From Prevotella sp. tc2-28 (GTDB lineage: Bacteria; Bacteroidota; Bacteroidia; Bacteroidales; Bacteroidaceae): a stretch of DNA of 64,000 bases. This document shows positions 32,916 to 41,429 of this stretch, piece by piece (within the stretch, counting starts at the first letter, position 1; every line of letters begins with the position of its first letter). The stretch spans positions 186,001 through 250,000 of the forward strand of contig NZ_FNRE01000002.1 of assembly GCF_900107705.1 (NCBI RefSeq), given 5' to 3'. A program made the position numbers and the translations under genes. Below the pieces are notes generated by a model, which worked only from the letters and a program-made list of their open reading frames with translations, was not told the origin of the DNA and did not search any database.

Positions 32916-33416
32916 TTACTTTCGCTGATAATGGATGTAGGTTCGTGAATAGAGGATGCCCTTGTTGTAAATCTGTTGCTCAATGAGCATCTCGTCACCG
33001 TCCATTGTGTAGTTCCACACCATTTCATCACCCCATTCGGGAAGTACGATGCGATTATCCATCACCTGATAGGAACAATTCATTTCCCCCTCTCTGCTGA
33101 TGAGGTCGAGCGTGCCGTCAGTGTTGAGGGTCAGTTTACAGGGTTCATACTTGCCCTCTTCTTTCATGATGTCTTCCACGGCACCTGTTTCGTCGAAGAA
33201 ATAAGCTATTTGTTCGTCATCGTCATAGCAGAAGTAGCTTTCCACCGTCTCTCCATCTTGCAAGAAGGTATATCCCTCCTCGCTGATGCTTACCCATTGT
33301 CCCACGACGGGTGGCAGTGTTGGTTGCGAATAGTTATCACTCTTGGCACACGATGCGAGTGTCAGTAGCATGATGGCTGAAATCGCCGTCAGCATATTGT
33401 TTAGCGTTCTTTTCAT
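32916..33416 (-). CDS. Lipocalin-like lipoprotein
   Basis: A 166-residue lipoprotein (signal MKRTLNNMLTAISAIMLL, lipobox LASC, Cys23). The mature part opens with VVGQWVSISEEGYTF and runs as a series of beta strands with alternating acidic loops, typical of lipocalin-like or DUF5004-type beta-barrel lipoproteins in Bacteroidales. ATG 33416 is preferred because it places the lipobox at the usual distance; ATG 33440 is possible. It is probably at the outer membrane. Function unknown. Confidence 0.7.
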   Translation of the reverse strand: MKRTLNNMLTAISAIMLLTLASCAKSDNYSQPTLPPVVGQWVSISEEGYTFLQDGETVESYFCYDDDEQIAYFFDETGAVEDIMKEEGKYEPCKLTLNTDGTLDLISREGEMNCSYQVMDNRIVLPEWGDEMVWNYTMDGDEMLIEQQIYNKGILYSRTYIHYQRK

Positions 33417-33467
33417 CTTTCTTGTATATTTTGTTAGCATGTTACACGTCTGTTCGTTTTTCCTTTG

Positions 33468-35744
33468 TCAGAGTCTGATCAGCGTAGACCCCAGCTGTCG
33501 TCCGCTGGCATTAACCTGTACGGCATAGACCGCTGATGGAAGCTGTGGCAATTGTACGGTACCGTCCGTTGTGGTGGTTTGCAGCATCACCTGTCCGGTC
33601 AAGCTGTAAACGGTTACGCTTGCCACGTCGGCCCCGTTGATGCGCAGCGTCCGCCCTTCAAGAGCAATATCCGCCTGGCGTGTTGAGAGATTGGTAACGG
33701 AAGTGATGTTCAGAATCTTCAGCAGTCCCGCATAAGCATCGATTTCACCACTGCCATATATCGTATTGGGATAGGTCAGTGTGGGGTCCGGATGCTTGGC
33801 GGTAGCTGCTATCACCTCTTTGATGCGGTTGGGTGTCAGCGTCGGGTCTGCCTGAAGCCACAAAGCGACGGTACCAGTGACCACGGGCGCCGCCATCGAC
33901 GTGCCTGAAATACCCATGATGGGATAGCTGCGTCCGTCGTAGTCGAAATGCTCGACGAAATATTTTGATTCGCTCGGTATTTGTTTTTGCATAAGATTGC
34001 TGTTGCCTGCTGCGAAGATGTTATAGCCTGGTGCGCAGACATCCGGTTTCATGCGTCCGTCAAACGTGGGACCGGCAGAGCTCCAGCTGGATATGCGGCC
34101 TTCGGGGTTTTTCGTAGTGCCACTGGTCTTATCGCCTTTTTCGTTGATATAACTGAGTCGGTGGCACATCAATCCCACTCCGATAACGTCTTTATACGCA
34201 CCGATATCGCTCGCCGTATAGGGGCTGTTGGTGGCTTCCCATCCTTGTTTGAAGAATAGTTTGCTGCGTGTGCCATGCATGCGCATTTCCGCGCTTCCCT
34301 CCACTTTGATGGCCATTCCGCAAATGTCGTTGAGGTAGTCCATGCTTATTCTTGTAGGACATACCACTTTCAACAGCCAAGCCTCGTCGCCATTGGGCAA
34401 TGTCTTGCGCATGCCGAAGTCAAAGCCGAATCGGTATATACCCCGACGTCCAGACACCCCCTTCACATGCATTTCCGAATTTACCGTTGCATCAAAATCA
34501 GCAGCAGTGAATGTAAGTTGTGTATGTTCCTTGTTGTTTAGCGTGAGGGTGATTTTGAAGTCACGGTTCGAGGTGGTGAATGTCAGGTACGAGAAGTTTG
34601 AATTAACAATCAGCGAGTCTTCCAGTGTGGCATTGGCGGCTTTGTGCCGGTAAAAGTCCGCATCGCCGGCGTTACCTCCGGAAGCCACGATAACACGCCC
34701 CGGTCCCGTCATTTTCCCGAAGAACTCCTCCTCCAGGGAATTGTCAAAGAACAGAGACATCGCGCCGCCGAAGCTGCAATTCAGCACGGCAGGCTTGCCC
34801 TGCTCCTTAGCATAGTCGAAGAAGCGCTTGATGCCCATATAGCGGGCGATGTTCGACAAGTTTGTTGTATAGTGCTTCCATTCCTCTTTCAACTGAATTC
34901 CGTTATCCCCGGCGAAATCAAGAACTACGTTATACTCTAATTTGCGCTTGCCCAAGGGGTCTGTAGGGTCAACAGTATCATCGTCCGTCATGCATTCTAC
35001 CATGACGATGTCCGACTCGCATGCTATGCCGCGGTACTTACCGTTCAGTATCGGGCTTCCGGCGGCGATACTGGCAACATGCGAGCCGTGGTAATCCACC
35101 GAGTCGATAAAGCCCTTGGCAGCCATCAGCTTCTCATGCGTATCGTACAGCGAACCGATGCCACGGTAGCCCTCCTTAGCGCCACGGCCGGTGTATGGGT
35201 CCCACGCCCACTTGATGCGCGTCGTGCCGTCAGCGTTGCGGAACATCGGGTGCGTGAAGTCTAATCCGCCGTCGCAGATACCTACCAGCACGCCCTTTCC
35301 CGTAAATGCCTGTGGCAGACCGGTGCCCAAGCTCGCCTTCGTTGCACCAATCAACTCAGGCGTCTGGTTCATCTCCTTACTGGGTGCCTCGTTAGCCTCA
35401 ATGCGCACGACGTGGCTGCTTTGCGACAAGCGCTCCATCTGGCTCAAAGTCATCACGACGAAGTACAGGTCGTCAACGCGGTCCATCATCTTCGCGCCAC
35501 ACTCGCTGAAGACGCTTTCCGTGTCGGCCTTCACCAATGCAGAGACTACCGGGTCCACAGTATCCAGGGCACGATGCGTCTCAGCAACAGTGGCATAGCG
35601 CTCCTTCACCATACATCCAAGCATTGCCGACAGCTTACTGAAATCGGCTTGCTGGGCATTAACCGTTCCGCCAATGGTCATGGCAATGGCCAAGACAAAG
35701 AGCTTCTTCATCCCAGCCCATTTCTTGTAGAATTGTTCTTTCAT
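33468..35744 (-). CDS. Secreted S8 subtilisin-family protease with T9SS-type sorting domain
   Basis: A 758-residue exported serine protease. It has a signal peptide (about residues 12-31), a propeptide-like region (32-130) and a peptidase S8 domain with Asp158 (GICDGGLDFTHP), His222 (YHGSHVAS) and Ser616 (GISGTSMAAP). A large beta insertion (about 365-510) sits between His and Ser, as in C5a-peptidase-like subtilases. The last 80 residues form a beta domain (VTVYSLTGQVMLQ ... AVYAVQVNASG) of the type IX secretion sorting kind, so surface delivery is expected. ATG 35744 sits 25-30 bases after a good -7 element. Confidence 0.9.
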   Translation of the reverse strand: MKEQFYKKWAGMKKLFVLAIAMTIGGTVNAQQADFSKLSAMLGCMVKERYATVAETHRALDTVDPVVSALVKADTESVFSECGAKMMDRVDDLYFVVMTLSQMERLSQSSHVVRIEANEAPSKEMNQTPELIGATKASLGTGLPQAFTGKGVLVGICDGGLDFTHPMFRNADGTTRIKWAWDPYTGRGAKEGYRGIGSLYDTHEKLMAAKGFIDSVDYHGSHVASIAAGSPILNGKYRGIACESDIVMVECMTDDDTVDPTDPLGKRKLEYNVVLDFAGDNGIQLKEEWKHYTTNLSNIARYMGIKRFFDYAKEQGKPAVLNCSFGGAMSLFFDNSLEEEFFGKMTGPGRVIVASGGNAGDADFYRHKAANATLEDSLIVNSNFSYLTFTTSNRDFKITLTLNNKEHTQLTFTAADFDATVNSEMHVKGVSGRRGIYRFGFDFGMRKTLPNGDEAWLLKVVCPTRISMDYLNDICGMAIKVEGSAEMRMHGTRSKLFFKQGWEATNSPYTASDIGAYKDVIGVGLMCHRLSYINEKGDKTSGTTKNPEGRISSWSSAGPTFDGRMKPDVCAPGYNIFAAGNSNLMQKQIPSESKYFVEHFDYDGRSYPIMGISGTSMAAPVVTGTVALWLQADPTLTPNRIKEVIAATAKHPDPTLTYPNTIYGSGEIDAYAGLLKILNITSVTNLSTRQADIALEGRTLRINGADVASVTVYSLTGQVMLQTTTTDGTVQLPQLPSAVYAVQVNASGRQLGSTLIRL

Positions 35745-35774
35745 AATTATATTTATAATGGGATTACTTGTCTG

Positions 35775-35782
35775 CAAAAGTA
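35775..35782 (-). promoter_or_regulatory. -7 element of the subtilase gene
   Basis: TACTTTTG on the minus strand, 30 bases upstream of ATG 35744. Confidence 0.55.
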
Positions 35783-35943
35783 GAAAATAAATTTCTGTTC
35801 TGTGCATTCTCCGCGAGAAAATCTGTGGCTTTCTACGGCTGTTTTGTGTCAAAAAAACATAAAATCAGAAGATGTTCGGACAATCTGGTGGATTTTTTTA
35901 AATTTTGCGTTCAGACAATTGTAACAAACAGAAAGGAATAGTG

Positions 35944-36489
35944 ATGAAGAACATGTCGAACCATCAAAACAGCGAGCGCCCTCCGCCGGAAGGGGTTGCA
36001 GAAGGTCCGAAAAGGAAAAGTGTGCTGGAGAACCTGATAACCGACCTCTCGACTTCCGCGATGCAGGCGCACCTGGCGACCATCAACGGCACCTACCTCT
36101 TCCAGCAGATGGTGGAGGGTCAGAACCTCGTGAAGTCACTGCGACTGGAACAGGGTATCGAGGAGAGCGAGAAGGCCTATGGAACGCTGTCGGCTGCCCG
36201 CAAGGAGTGTGACACGCTGTACGACGAGATGACCGACCTGATTGAATCGTTCTCCAAGGTGGCCGACGATTCGACACCTTACGAGACCTTCATCCGTCAG
36301 TGGAACGGTACGGTGAAGCTTTATCAGGACATGCTGGACCGCAAGGGCGGCAGCACCACGGATAACGGCGGCAATACCGGCGATACCGGAAATACCGGCA
36401 ATTCCGGAGATACCGGAGATTCCGGCAATCCCGGAAATTCCGGAGATTCCGGCAGCGGAACCATCGTCGACGGTGTCGACGAGGGATAA
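35944..36489 (+). CDS. DUF6261-like protein with a Gly/Asn/Ser repeat tail
   Basis: A 181-residue cytoplasmic protein. Residues about 25-135 are helical (LENLITDLSTSAMQAHLATI; TLYDEMTDLIESFSKVAD; FIRQWNGTVKLYQDMLDRK) and resemble the C-terminal half of DUF6261 proteins. If so, the N-terminal half is missing, and the gene may be a shortened member. Residues about 138-172 are tripeptide repeats of the form G-(N/D)-(T/S/P). ATG 35944 is preferred because AAAGGAA precedes it by 8 bases. The gene is visibly richer in G+C at third positions than its neighbours. Terminator follows. Function unknown. Confidence 0.65.
   Translation: MKNMSNHQNSERPPPEGVAEGPKRKSVLENLITDLSTSAMQAHLATINGTYLFQQMVEGQNLVKSLRLEQGIEESEKAYGTLSAARKECDTLYDEMTDLIESFSKVADDSTPYETFIRQWNGTVKLYQDMLDRKGGSTTDNGGNTGDTGNTGNSGDTGDSGNPGNSGDSGSGTIVDGVDEG
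36370..36450 (+). repeat. Nine tandem 9-base units in a coding region
   Basis: Nine consecutive units of the form GGn-nAT-nCC encode G-N/D-T/S/P. Successive units place CCGG boxes 9 bases apart, so the DNA is also nearly palindromic. The array is prone to copy-number slippage in frame. Confidence 0.9.
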
Positions 36490-36500
36490 GCCAGAAAAAA

Positions 36501-36547
36501 AACAATGGCGCAGGATGCAGTCAAAAGCACCCTGCGCCATTGTTTTA
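36501..36547 (+). terminator. Terminator before rho
   Basis: A perfect 14-bp stem: AACAATGGCGCAGG (36501-36514) with CCTGCGCCATTGTT (36531-36544), followed by TTA. Confidence 0.85.
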
Positions 36548-36599
36548 TGCGAATTTCCTACAAGAAAAATAGCACAAGGCGATTTTTTGTGGTGTCTAA

Positions 36600-36631
36600 T
36601 TTGGACGTTTCCGAAAAAATGTGTATCTTTG
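36600..36631 (+). promoter_or_regulatory. Promoter of rho
   Basis: TTTG (36600-36603), 20 bases, TATCTTTG (36624-36631): an exact consensus promoter. It leaves an A/T-rich leader of about 95 bases. Confidence 0.8.
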
Positions 36632-36731
36632 CAGCGTATTTCAGAAAAATGTGTTTCCATCCGTGAAGCACTTCATTTCCAAAATCAATTTCAACATTTC
36701 GAAAACAAATAACGAATTACTGTATATCTAT

Positions 36732-38633
36732 ATGTACACGAAAGACGAATTAATTAAGATGCCTATCCCCGAACTGATGGAGATAGCCAGTGAATTGGGT
36801 GTCAAGGTCTCTCAGGACGACGAAATAGAGACCGTTATCTACGCCATTTTAGACAAGGCGGCGGAAGACTCCGCTGCAGGATCGACTGCTCCCAAGCGCA
36901 AGCGAACCCGCATAGCCAAGGACACGAACAAAGTTTATACCGTAAACGGCACAGACGGCGAGAATCTTGATAAGAAAGCCACAAAAGCTACCAAGAAGAA
37001 GTCGCTCGACACGCTTTTCGCCGAACAGGAGGCCGCCGAGCAACAGGCAGCTGCTGACGAGAAGAGCGTGGATACTGCTGTTGAAGAAAAGCCGGCTCCC
37101 AAGAAGCGTGGACGCAAGTCGAAGAAGGAATTGGAAGAAATAGCAGCTGCTAAAAAGGCTGAAGAAGAGAAAGCCGACGAAGAAGCTGCAGACGCTGTTG
37201 CAGAAGCTGAAGAAGACAAAGAAATCCCTGAAGCCGAAATCACAACGAACGAGGAATCTATAGATCCCGAATTGCTGAGTCAATTGCAGCAAAAGATGGC
37301 TCAGCCTCAGGAAGCGAGCACCTTTACTGACGGTGTTTGGGAAGGAGATCCCGGAGACGGCACCGACTTCATCCCCGTCGTCGACCTACCCATTGAGGAC
37401 GGCGCTGCTATTCCTTCACTAGACATTTTCGATCGTCCGATGTCACAGATTCCCGAGGTGTCAATGGAACGTCCAAGTTATAATACAGCACCAAGTGCCG
37501 ACAAGTTCGACTTCGCTGACCTCATTACCGGTAACGGCGTGTTGGAAATCCTCCAGGACGGCTACGGATTCCTGCGCTCATCGGATTATAACTACTTGTC
37601 GTCACCTGACGATATCTATGTCAGTCCACAACAGATCAAACGCTATGGTCTGAAGACTGGTGACGTCGTTGACTGCACCGTTCGTCCACCCCACGACAAC
37701 GAGAAATACTTTGCCTTGAGCACGGTAAAGACCATCAACGGACGACAACCCCAGGAAGTACGTGACCGCGTGTCATTCGAACATTTGACACCACTCTTCC
37801 CTGAAGAGAAATTCAAGCTTTGTGGCGATCCCGCTACCACCAACCCGTCGGTACGCATCGTAGATCTCTTCGCACCTATCGGTAAAGGTCAGCGTGCACT
37901 CATCGTGGCACAACCCAAGACCGGTAAGACCATATTGATGAAGGATATCGCCAATGCCATTGCCGCAAACCACCCCGAGGCCTACATCATGATGCTGCTC
38001 ATCGATGAGCGTCCTGAAGAGGTTACCGACATGAGCCGCACGGTGAATGCTGAGGTGATCGCTTCAACCTTCGACGAACCAGCCGACCGACATGTGAAGA
38101 TTGCCGGCATCGTGTTGGAGAAAGCTAAGCGTATGGTGGAATGCGGACATGATGTGGTTATCTTCCTTGACTCTATTACCCGTTTGGCTCGTGCTTATAA
38201 CACCGTCAGCCCGGCATCCGGAAAAGTACTTACCGGTGGTGTGGATGCCAATGCCCTGCAAAAGCCCAAGCGGTTTTTCGGTGCTGCCCGTAACATCGAG
38301 AATGGCGGTTCGCTGACGATTATCGCAACAGCTTTAACTGATACGGGTTCAAAGATGGACGAGGTGATCTTCGAGGAATTCAAGGGTACTGGTAACTCAG
38401 AACTGCAGCTCGACCGTATGTTGGCCAACAAGCGAATATTCCCTGCTGTCAACCTGGTACAGAGTTCTACTCGTCGCGACGACCTGCTGCAAGACCAGAC
38501 CACGCTCAATCGCATGTGGATCATCCGCAAGTTTATCGCAGAAATGAACCCCATCGAGGCAATGAACACCGTTCACGACCGTTTGGTGCAGACGCACTCG
38601 AACGAGGAGTTCCTGCTGTCGATGAATGGATAA
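36732..38633 (+). CDS. rho: Transcription termination factor Rho with long disordered insert
   Basis: A 633-residue Rho, much longer than the 419 of E. coli. Residues 1-42 are the N-terminal helical Rho_N domain ([20 protein letters not shown]). Residues about 43-255 are a low-complexity, Lys/Glu/Ala-rich disordered insert. The cold-shock RNA-binding domain lies at 262-335 ([20 protein letters not shown]). The ATPase domain has Walker A AQPKTGKT (394-401), then [13 protein letters not shown] and the Q-loop/R-loop. In Bacteroides thetaiotaomicron a similar insert is reported to drive Rho condensation. ATG 36732 was chosen because the Rho_N domain starts there. Confidence 0.96.
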   Translation: MYTKDELIKMPIPELMEIASELGVKVSQDDEIETVIYAILDKAAEDSAAGSTAPKRKRTRIAKDTNKVYTVNGTDGENLDKKATKATKKKSLDTLFAEQEAAEQQAAADEKSVDTAVEEKPAPKKRGRKSKKELEEIAAAKKAEEEKADEEAADAVAEAEEDKEIPEAEITTNEESIDPELLSQLQQKMAQPQEASTFTDGVWEGDPGDGTDFIPVVDLPIEDGAAIPSLDIFDRPMSQIPEVSMERPSYNTAPSADKFDFADLITGNGVLEILQDGYGFLRSSDYNYLSSPDDIYVSPQQIKRYGLKTGDVVDCTVRPPHDNEKYFALSTVKTINGRQPQEVRDRVSFEHLTPLFPEEKFKLCGDPATTNPSVRIVDLFAPIGKGQRALIVAQPKTGKTILMKDIANAIAANHPEAYIMMLLIDERPEEVTDMSRTVNAEVIASTFDEPADRHVKIAGIVLEKAKRMVECGHDVVIFLDSITRLARAYNTVSPASGKVLTGGVDANALQKPKRFFGAARNIENGGSLTIIATALTDTGSKMDEVIFEEFKGTGNSELQLDRMLANKRIFPAVNLVQSSTRRDDLLQDQTTLNRMWIIRKFIAEMNPIEAMNTVHDRLVQTHSNEEFLLSMNG

Positions 38634-38672
38634 ATGCCTTCATAACGTTATCGTGCTATAACGCTATAGAAA

Positions 38673-39293
38673 ATGAATATCATCCTGAAATATTTCCCCA
38701 ACATCAGTGTCGAGCAACAGCAACAGTTTGCTGCGCTCGACGCTTTGTATCGTGACTGGAATGCAAAAATCAATGTCATTTCACGCAAAGACATCGACAA
38801 CTTATACGAACATCATGTGCTTCACTCGATGGCTATTGCCAAAATGATACAGTTTACGGCAGGCACCCGCATCCTTGATTTCGGAACGGGCGGCGGGTTC
38901 CCTGGTATTCCATTGGCTATCCTTTTTCCCGATTGTGAGTTTAAATTGATCGACGGAACAGGCAAGAAAATACGTGTTGCCCAAGAAGTGTGCAATGCTA
39001 TTGGGCTAAAGAATTGCCATCCCGAACATCTGCGAGGCGAAGAAGAAAAAGGGAAATACGATTTCGTCGTCAGTCGAGCTGTTATGCCACTTCCCGACCT
39101 GATGAAAATCGTGCGCAAGAACATCTCCAAAGAACAACAGAATGCGTTGCCTAATGGTGTCATTTGCCTAAAGGGTGGTGACTTACAAGCTGAAACGCAG
39201 CCTTTTCGCCGCATTGTCGAGACTGAAGAACTAAGCAACTGGTTCGACGAAGAGTGGTTTAAAGAAAAACATTGTATATACGTTCCCGTTTAA
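38673..39293 (+). CDS. rsmG: 16S rRNA (guanine527-N7)-methyltransferase RsmG
   Basis: A 206-residue SAM-dependent methyltransferase that makes m7G527 in 16S rRNA. The SAM motif LDFGTGGGFPGIPLAI (residues about 70-85), then FKLIDGTGKKIRV and the later VSRAVMPLPDL motif are intact. It lies 39 bases after rho and 13 before the next gene, forming a likely rho-rsmG-hydrolase unit. Confidence 0.95.
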   Translation: MNIILKYFPNISVEQQQQFAALDALYRDWNAKINVISRKDIDNLYEHHVLHSMAIAKMIQFTAGTRILDFGTGGGFPGIPLAILFPDCEFKLIDGTGKKIRVAQEVCNAIGLKNCHPEHLRGEEEKGKYDFVVSRAVMPLPDLMKIVRKNISKEQQNALPNGVICLKGGDLQAETQPFRRIVETEELSNWFDEEWFKEKHCIYVPV

Positions 39294-39306
39294 ATTGTCA
39301 AAAGCT

Positions 39307-39954
39307 ATGGTAGAGATTAAAAGAATCATGTGCAACCCTTTGCAGGAGAATTGCTACGTCATAAGCGATGAGAGCAAAGAATGTGTCATCATTGACTGTG
39401 GTGTCTATTACCAGGACGAGAAGGATGCACTGATAGCATATATCCGTGATAAGCAGTTGACCCCCACCCACCTGATAGCTACCCACGGGCATCTGGACCA
39501 TAACTTTGGAAATGCCTTCATCTACAAAGAATACGGATTGAAGGTGGAAGTGTGCAGCGAGGACGAATACCTCATCAGCGACTTAGGAAAGCAAGCCAGC
39601 TCCCTGTTCGGCATGCAGCTTGAAGAAGCACAGCCCGAGGTGGGTAGATGGCTAAAGGATGGTGACACCATCACCTTCGGTCACCATGAACTGCGTGTGA
39701 TTCAGACGCCAGGACATACACCTGGCTCTGCCCTGCTCTACTGTGAAGCGGAGAAGACGGCTTTCACCGGAGACACCTTGTTCCGTATGAGCATCGGACG
39801 CACAGACTTCGATGGTGGCTCATGGCAACAGATGGAAAATAGCCTGCGAAATGTGGTCGGCAAACTACCAAAAGAAACAATCGTGCTTTCAGGTCATGGT
39901 CCTCAAAGCACGATTGCAGATGAGCTGACATACAACCCATACATGCGAGGCTAA
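39307..39954 (+). CDS. YcbL/glyoxalase II-like metallo-hydrolase
   Basis: A 215-residue cytoplasmic metallo-beta-lactamase-fold enzyme of the glyoxalase II-like group. It opens KRIMCNPLQENCYVI, has THGHLDHNFGN as the metal motif, then TPGHTPGSA, FTGDTLFRMSIGRTD and SGHGPQST, the complete ligand set of YcbL/hydroxyacylglutathione hydrolase-like proteins. ATG 39307 replaces a weaker upstream TTG. Its stop overlaps that of the convergent GHL10 gene by 4 bases. Confidence 0.92.
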   Translation: MVEIKRIMCNPLQENCYVISDESKECVIIDCGVYYQDEKDALIAYIRDKQLTPTHLIATHGHLDHNFGNAFIYKEYGLKVEVCSEDEYLISDLGKQASSLFGMQLEEAQPEVGRWLKDGDTITFGHHELRVIQTPGHTPGSALLYCEAEKTAFTGDTLFRMSIGRTDFDGGSWQQMENSLRNVVGKLPKETIVLSGHGPQSTIADELTYNPYMRG

Positions 39955-41414
39955 TACCTCACTTTTACTTTCTTATAACTACTCTCGTTCTGCATGCGGT
40001 CGAGGGCTGTAACCGCATACACGCAACGGCTACCCTCTGCAGCATCGGGAAGTTCGTAATGGGTATCACGGGTGATTGCAACCATTTTCGATGGGTCATC
40101 AAGGTTGATGCGCTCGCCATTTTCGAAGCGGTAGACGGCATAGTTAACTGCTTCGTCCTTCCATCCGTTGCCCTTGGGGGCTGTCCAGAAAAGAACTTTC
40201 TTGCCTTCAATGTCAATAGCCTTCACTTTACGGGGCTTCTTAGGGGCTTTGCCATCAATATGCTTCATCGTAGGCTGCAAGGCAGGATAACGCCAGTAGA
40301 AATCGCGTAGCCGACTACCATAGCCTCCGATATTGTCAACGGCTGCCTTGGCATACCACAGCACGGTACCCTTCACGTTAGGCAACTCGGCATGCAGCAT
40401 CATCTTGCGAGCCATTTGATTGAACTTGGCTGTACGCTCAACATCTTCGCCAATAACAAGCGCGGTATTCTTGCAATACTTATCCCACCAATGTATCAAC
40501 TCGTCATAGTCGGCAGCCTTATGTCCTATCTCCCAATAGAGCTGGGGAACACAATAGTCAACCCATCCTTTGTTACACCACAGCAGAATGTCAGCATACA
40601 ACTGGTCATAGTTCTGCAAACCATTGGTACGGCTACCATTGGGATCGTTCTTTATGTTGCGGTAGATACCAAAAGGAGAAACACCGAACTTCACCCAAGG
40701 CTTGGTTTCACGAATGGTATTGAACACCTGTTCTATGAAAAGGTTTACATTGTTACGGCGCCAGTCACCAACGTTGGTTATACCATAGTTGTTGGCACGA
40801 AAATAAGGTTCGTCAGGGATAGGCAAGCCATCCACTGGATAGGGATAGAAATAGTCGTCGATATGCAGTCCGTCGACATCATAACGCTGCAGTATGTCGC
40901 GCACCACATCACAGATGTAATGACGGTTCTCCTGAAGCGCAGGATTGAGCAACGTTAAGCCATCATATTGGAAACAACGCTCCGGGTGCTGACTGATAAC
41001 ATGATTGTAAGCATTTGTATGAGCCGTCTTGGTCTTGGCACGATAAGGATTGATCCATGCGTGCAACTCCATGCCGCGCTTGTGACATTGTTCTACCATC
41101 CATGCCAAAGGATCCCAATATGGCTGTGGCGCCCGTCCCTGCTGGCCGGTCAGATAGTAGCTCCAAGGCTCCAGCGAGCTCTCGTAGAGGGCATCGCACT
41201 CAGGACGTACTTGGAAGATGATGACGTTACAGCCGTCCTTCTGCAGTTCGTCCAATTGATACGACAGGGTACGTTGCATGGCTTTTGTACCCATACCCAT
41301 GAACTGTCCGTTAACACACTGTATCCATGCTCCACGGAACTCTCGCTTAGGCTGAGCACACAACGTTACACCCAGTAGGAAAGCGATGAAAAGTATGATC
41401 TTTCGCATATTCAT
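39951..41414 (-). CDS. Exported GHL10-family glycoside hydrolase-like protein
   Basis: A 487-residue exported protein with a signal peptide (residues 1-20, ending TLCAQ). Residues about 22-370 form a GHL10 (PF02638-type) barrel: REFRGAWIQCVNGQF, CNVIIFQVRPECDALY, GMELHAWINPYRAKT, DGLHIDDYFYPYP and VKFGVSPFGIYRN. The Asp-Asp pair in HIDDYF is the likely catalytic site. The last 100 residues are a fibronectin-like beta domain (KVLFWTAPKG). Substrate unknown; peptidoglycan or glycan cleavage has been suggested for the family. Starts 15 bases after metH. Confidence 0.9.
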   Translation of the reverse strand: MNMRKIILFIAFLLGVTLCAQPKREFRGAWIQCVNGQFMGMGTKAMQRTLSYQLDELQKDGCNVIIFQVRPECDALYESSLEPWSYYLTGQQGRAPQPYWDPLAWMVEQCHKRGMELHAWINPYRAKTKTAHTNAYNHVISQHPERCFQYDGLTLLNPALQENRHYICDVVRDILQRYDVDGLHIDDYFYPYPVDGLPIPDEPYFRANNYGITNVGDWRRNNVNLFIEQVFNTIRETKPWVKFGVSPFGIYRNIKNDPNGSRTNGLQNYDQLYADILLWCNKGWVDYCVPQLYWEIGHKAADYDELIHWWDKYCKNTALVIGEDVERTAKFNQMARKMMLHAELPNVKGTVLWYAKAAVDNIGGYGSRLRDFYWRYPALQPTMKHIDGKAPKKPRKVKAIDIEGKKVLFWTAPKGNGWKDEAVNYAVYRFENGERINLDDPSKMVAITRDTHYELPDAAEGSRCVYAVTALDRMQNESSYKKVKVRY

Positions 41415-41429
41415 ATAATATGTTTCAAA

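Noticed and set aside
36370-36450. CRISPR array
   Set aside because: Units are 9 bases without spacers and lie inside a coding frame. No array-like repeat-spacer pattern exists anywhere in the window.
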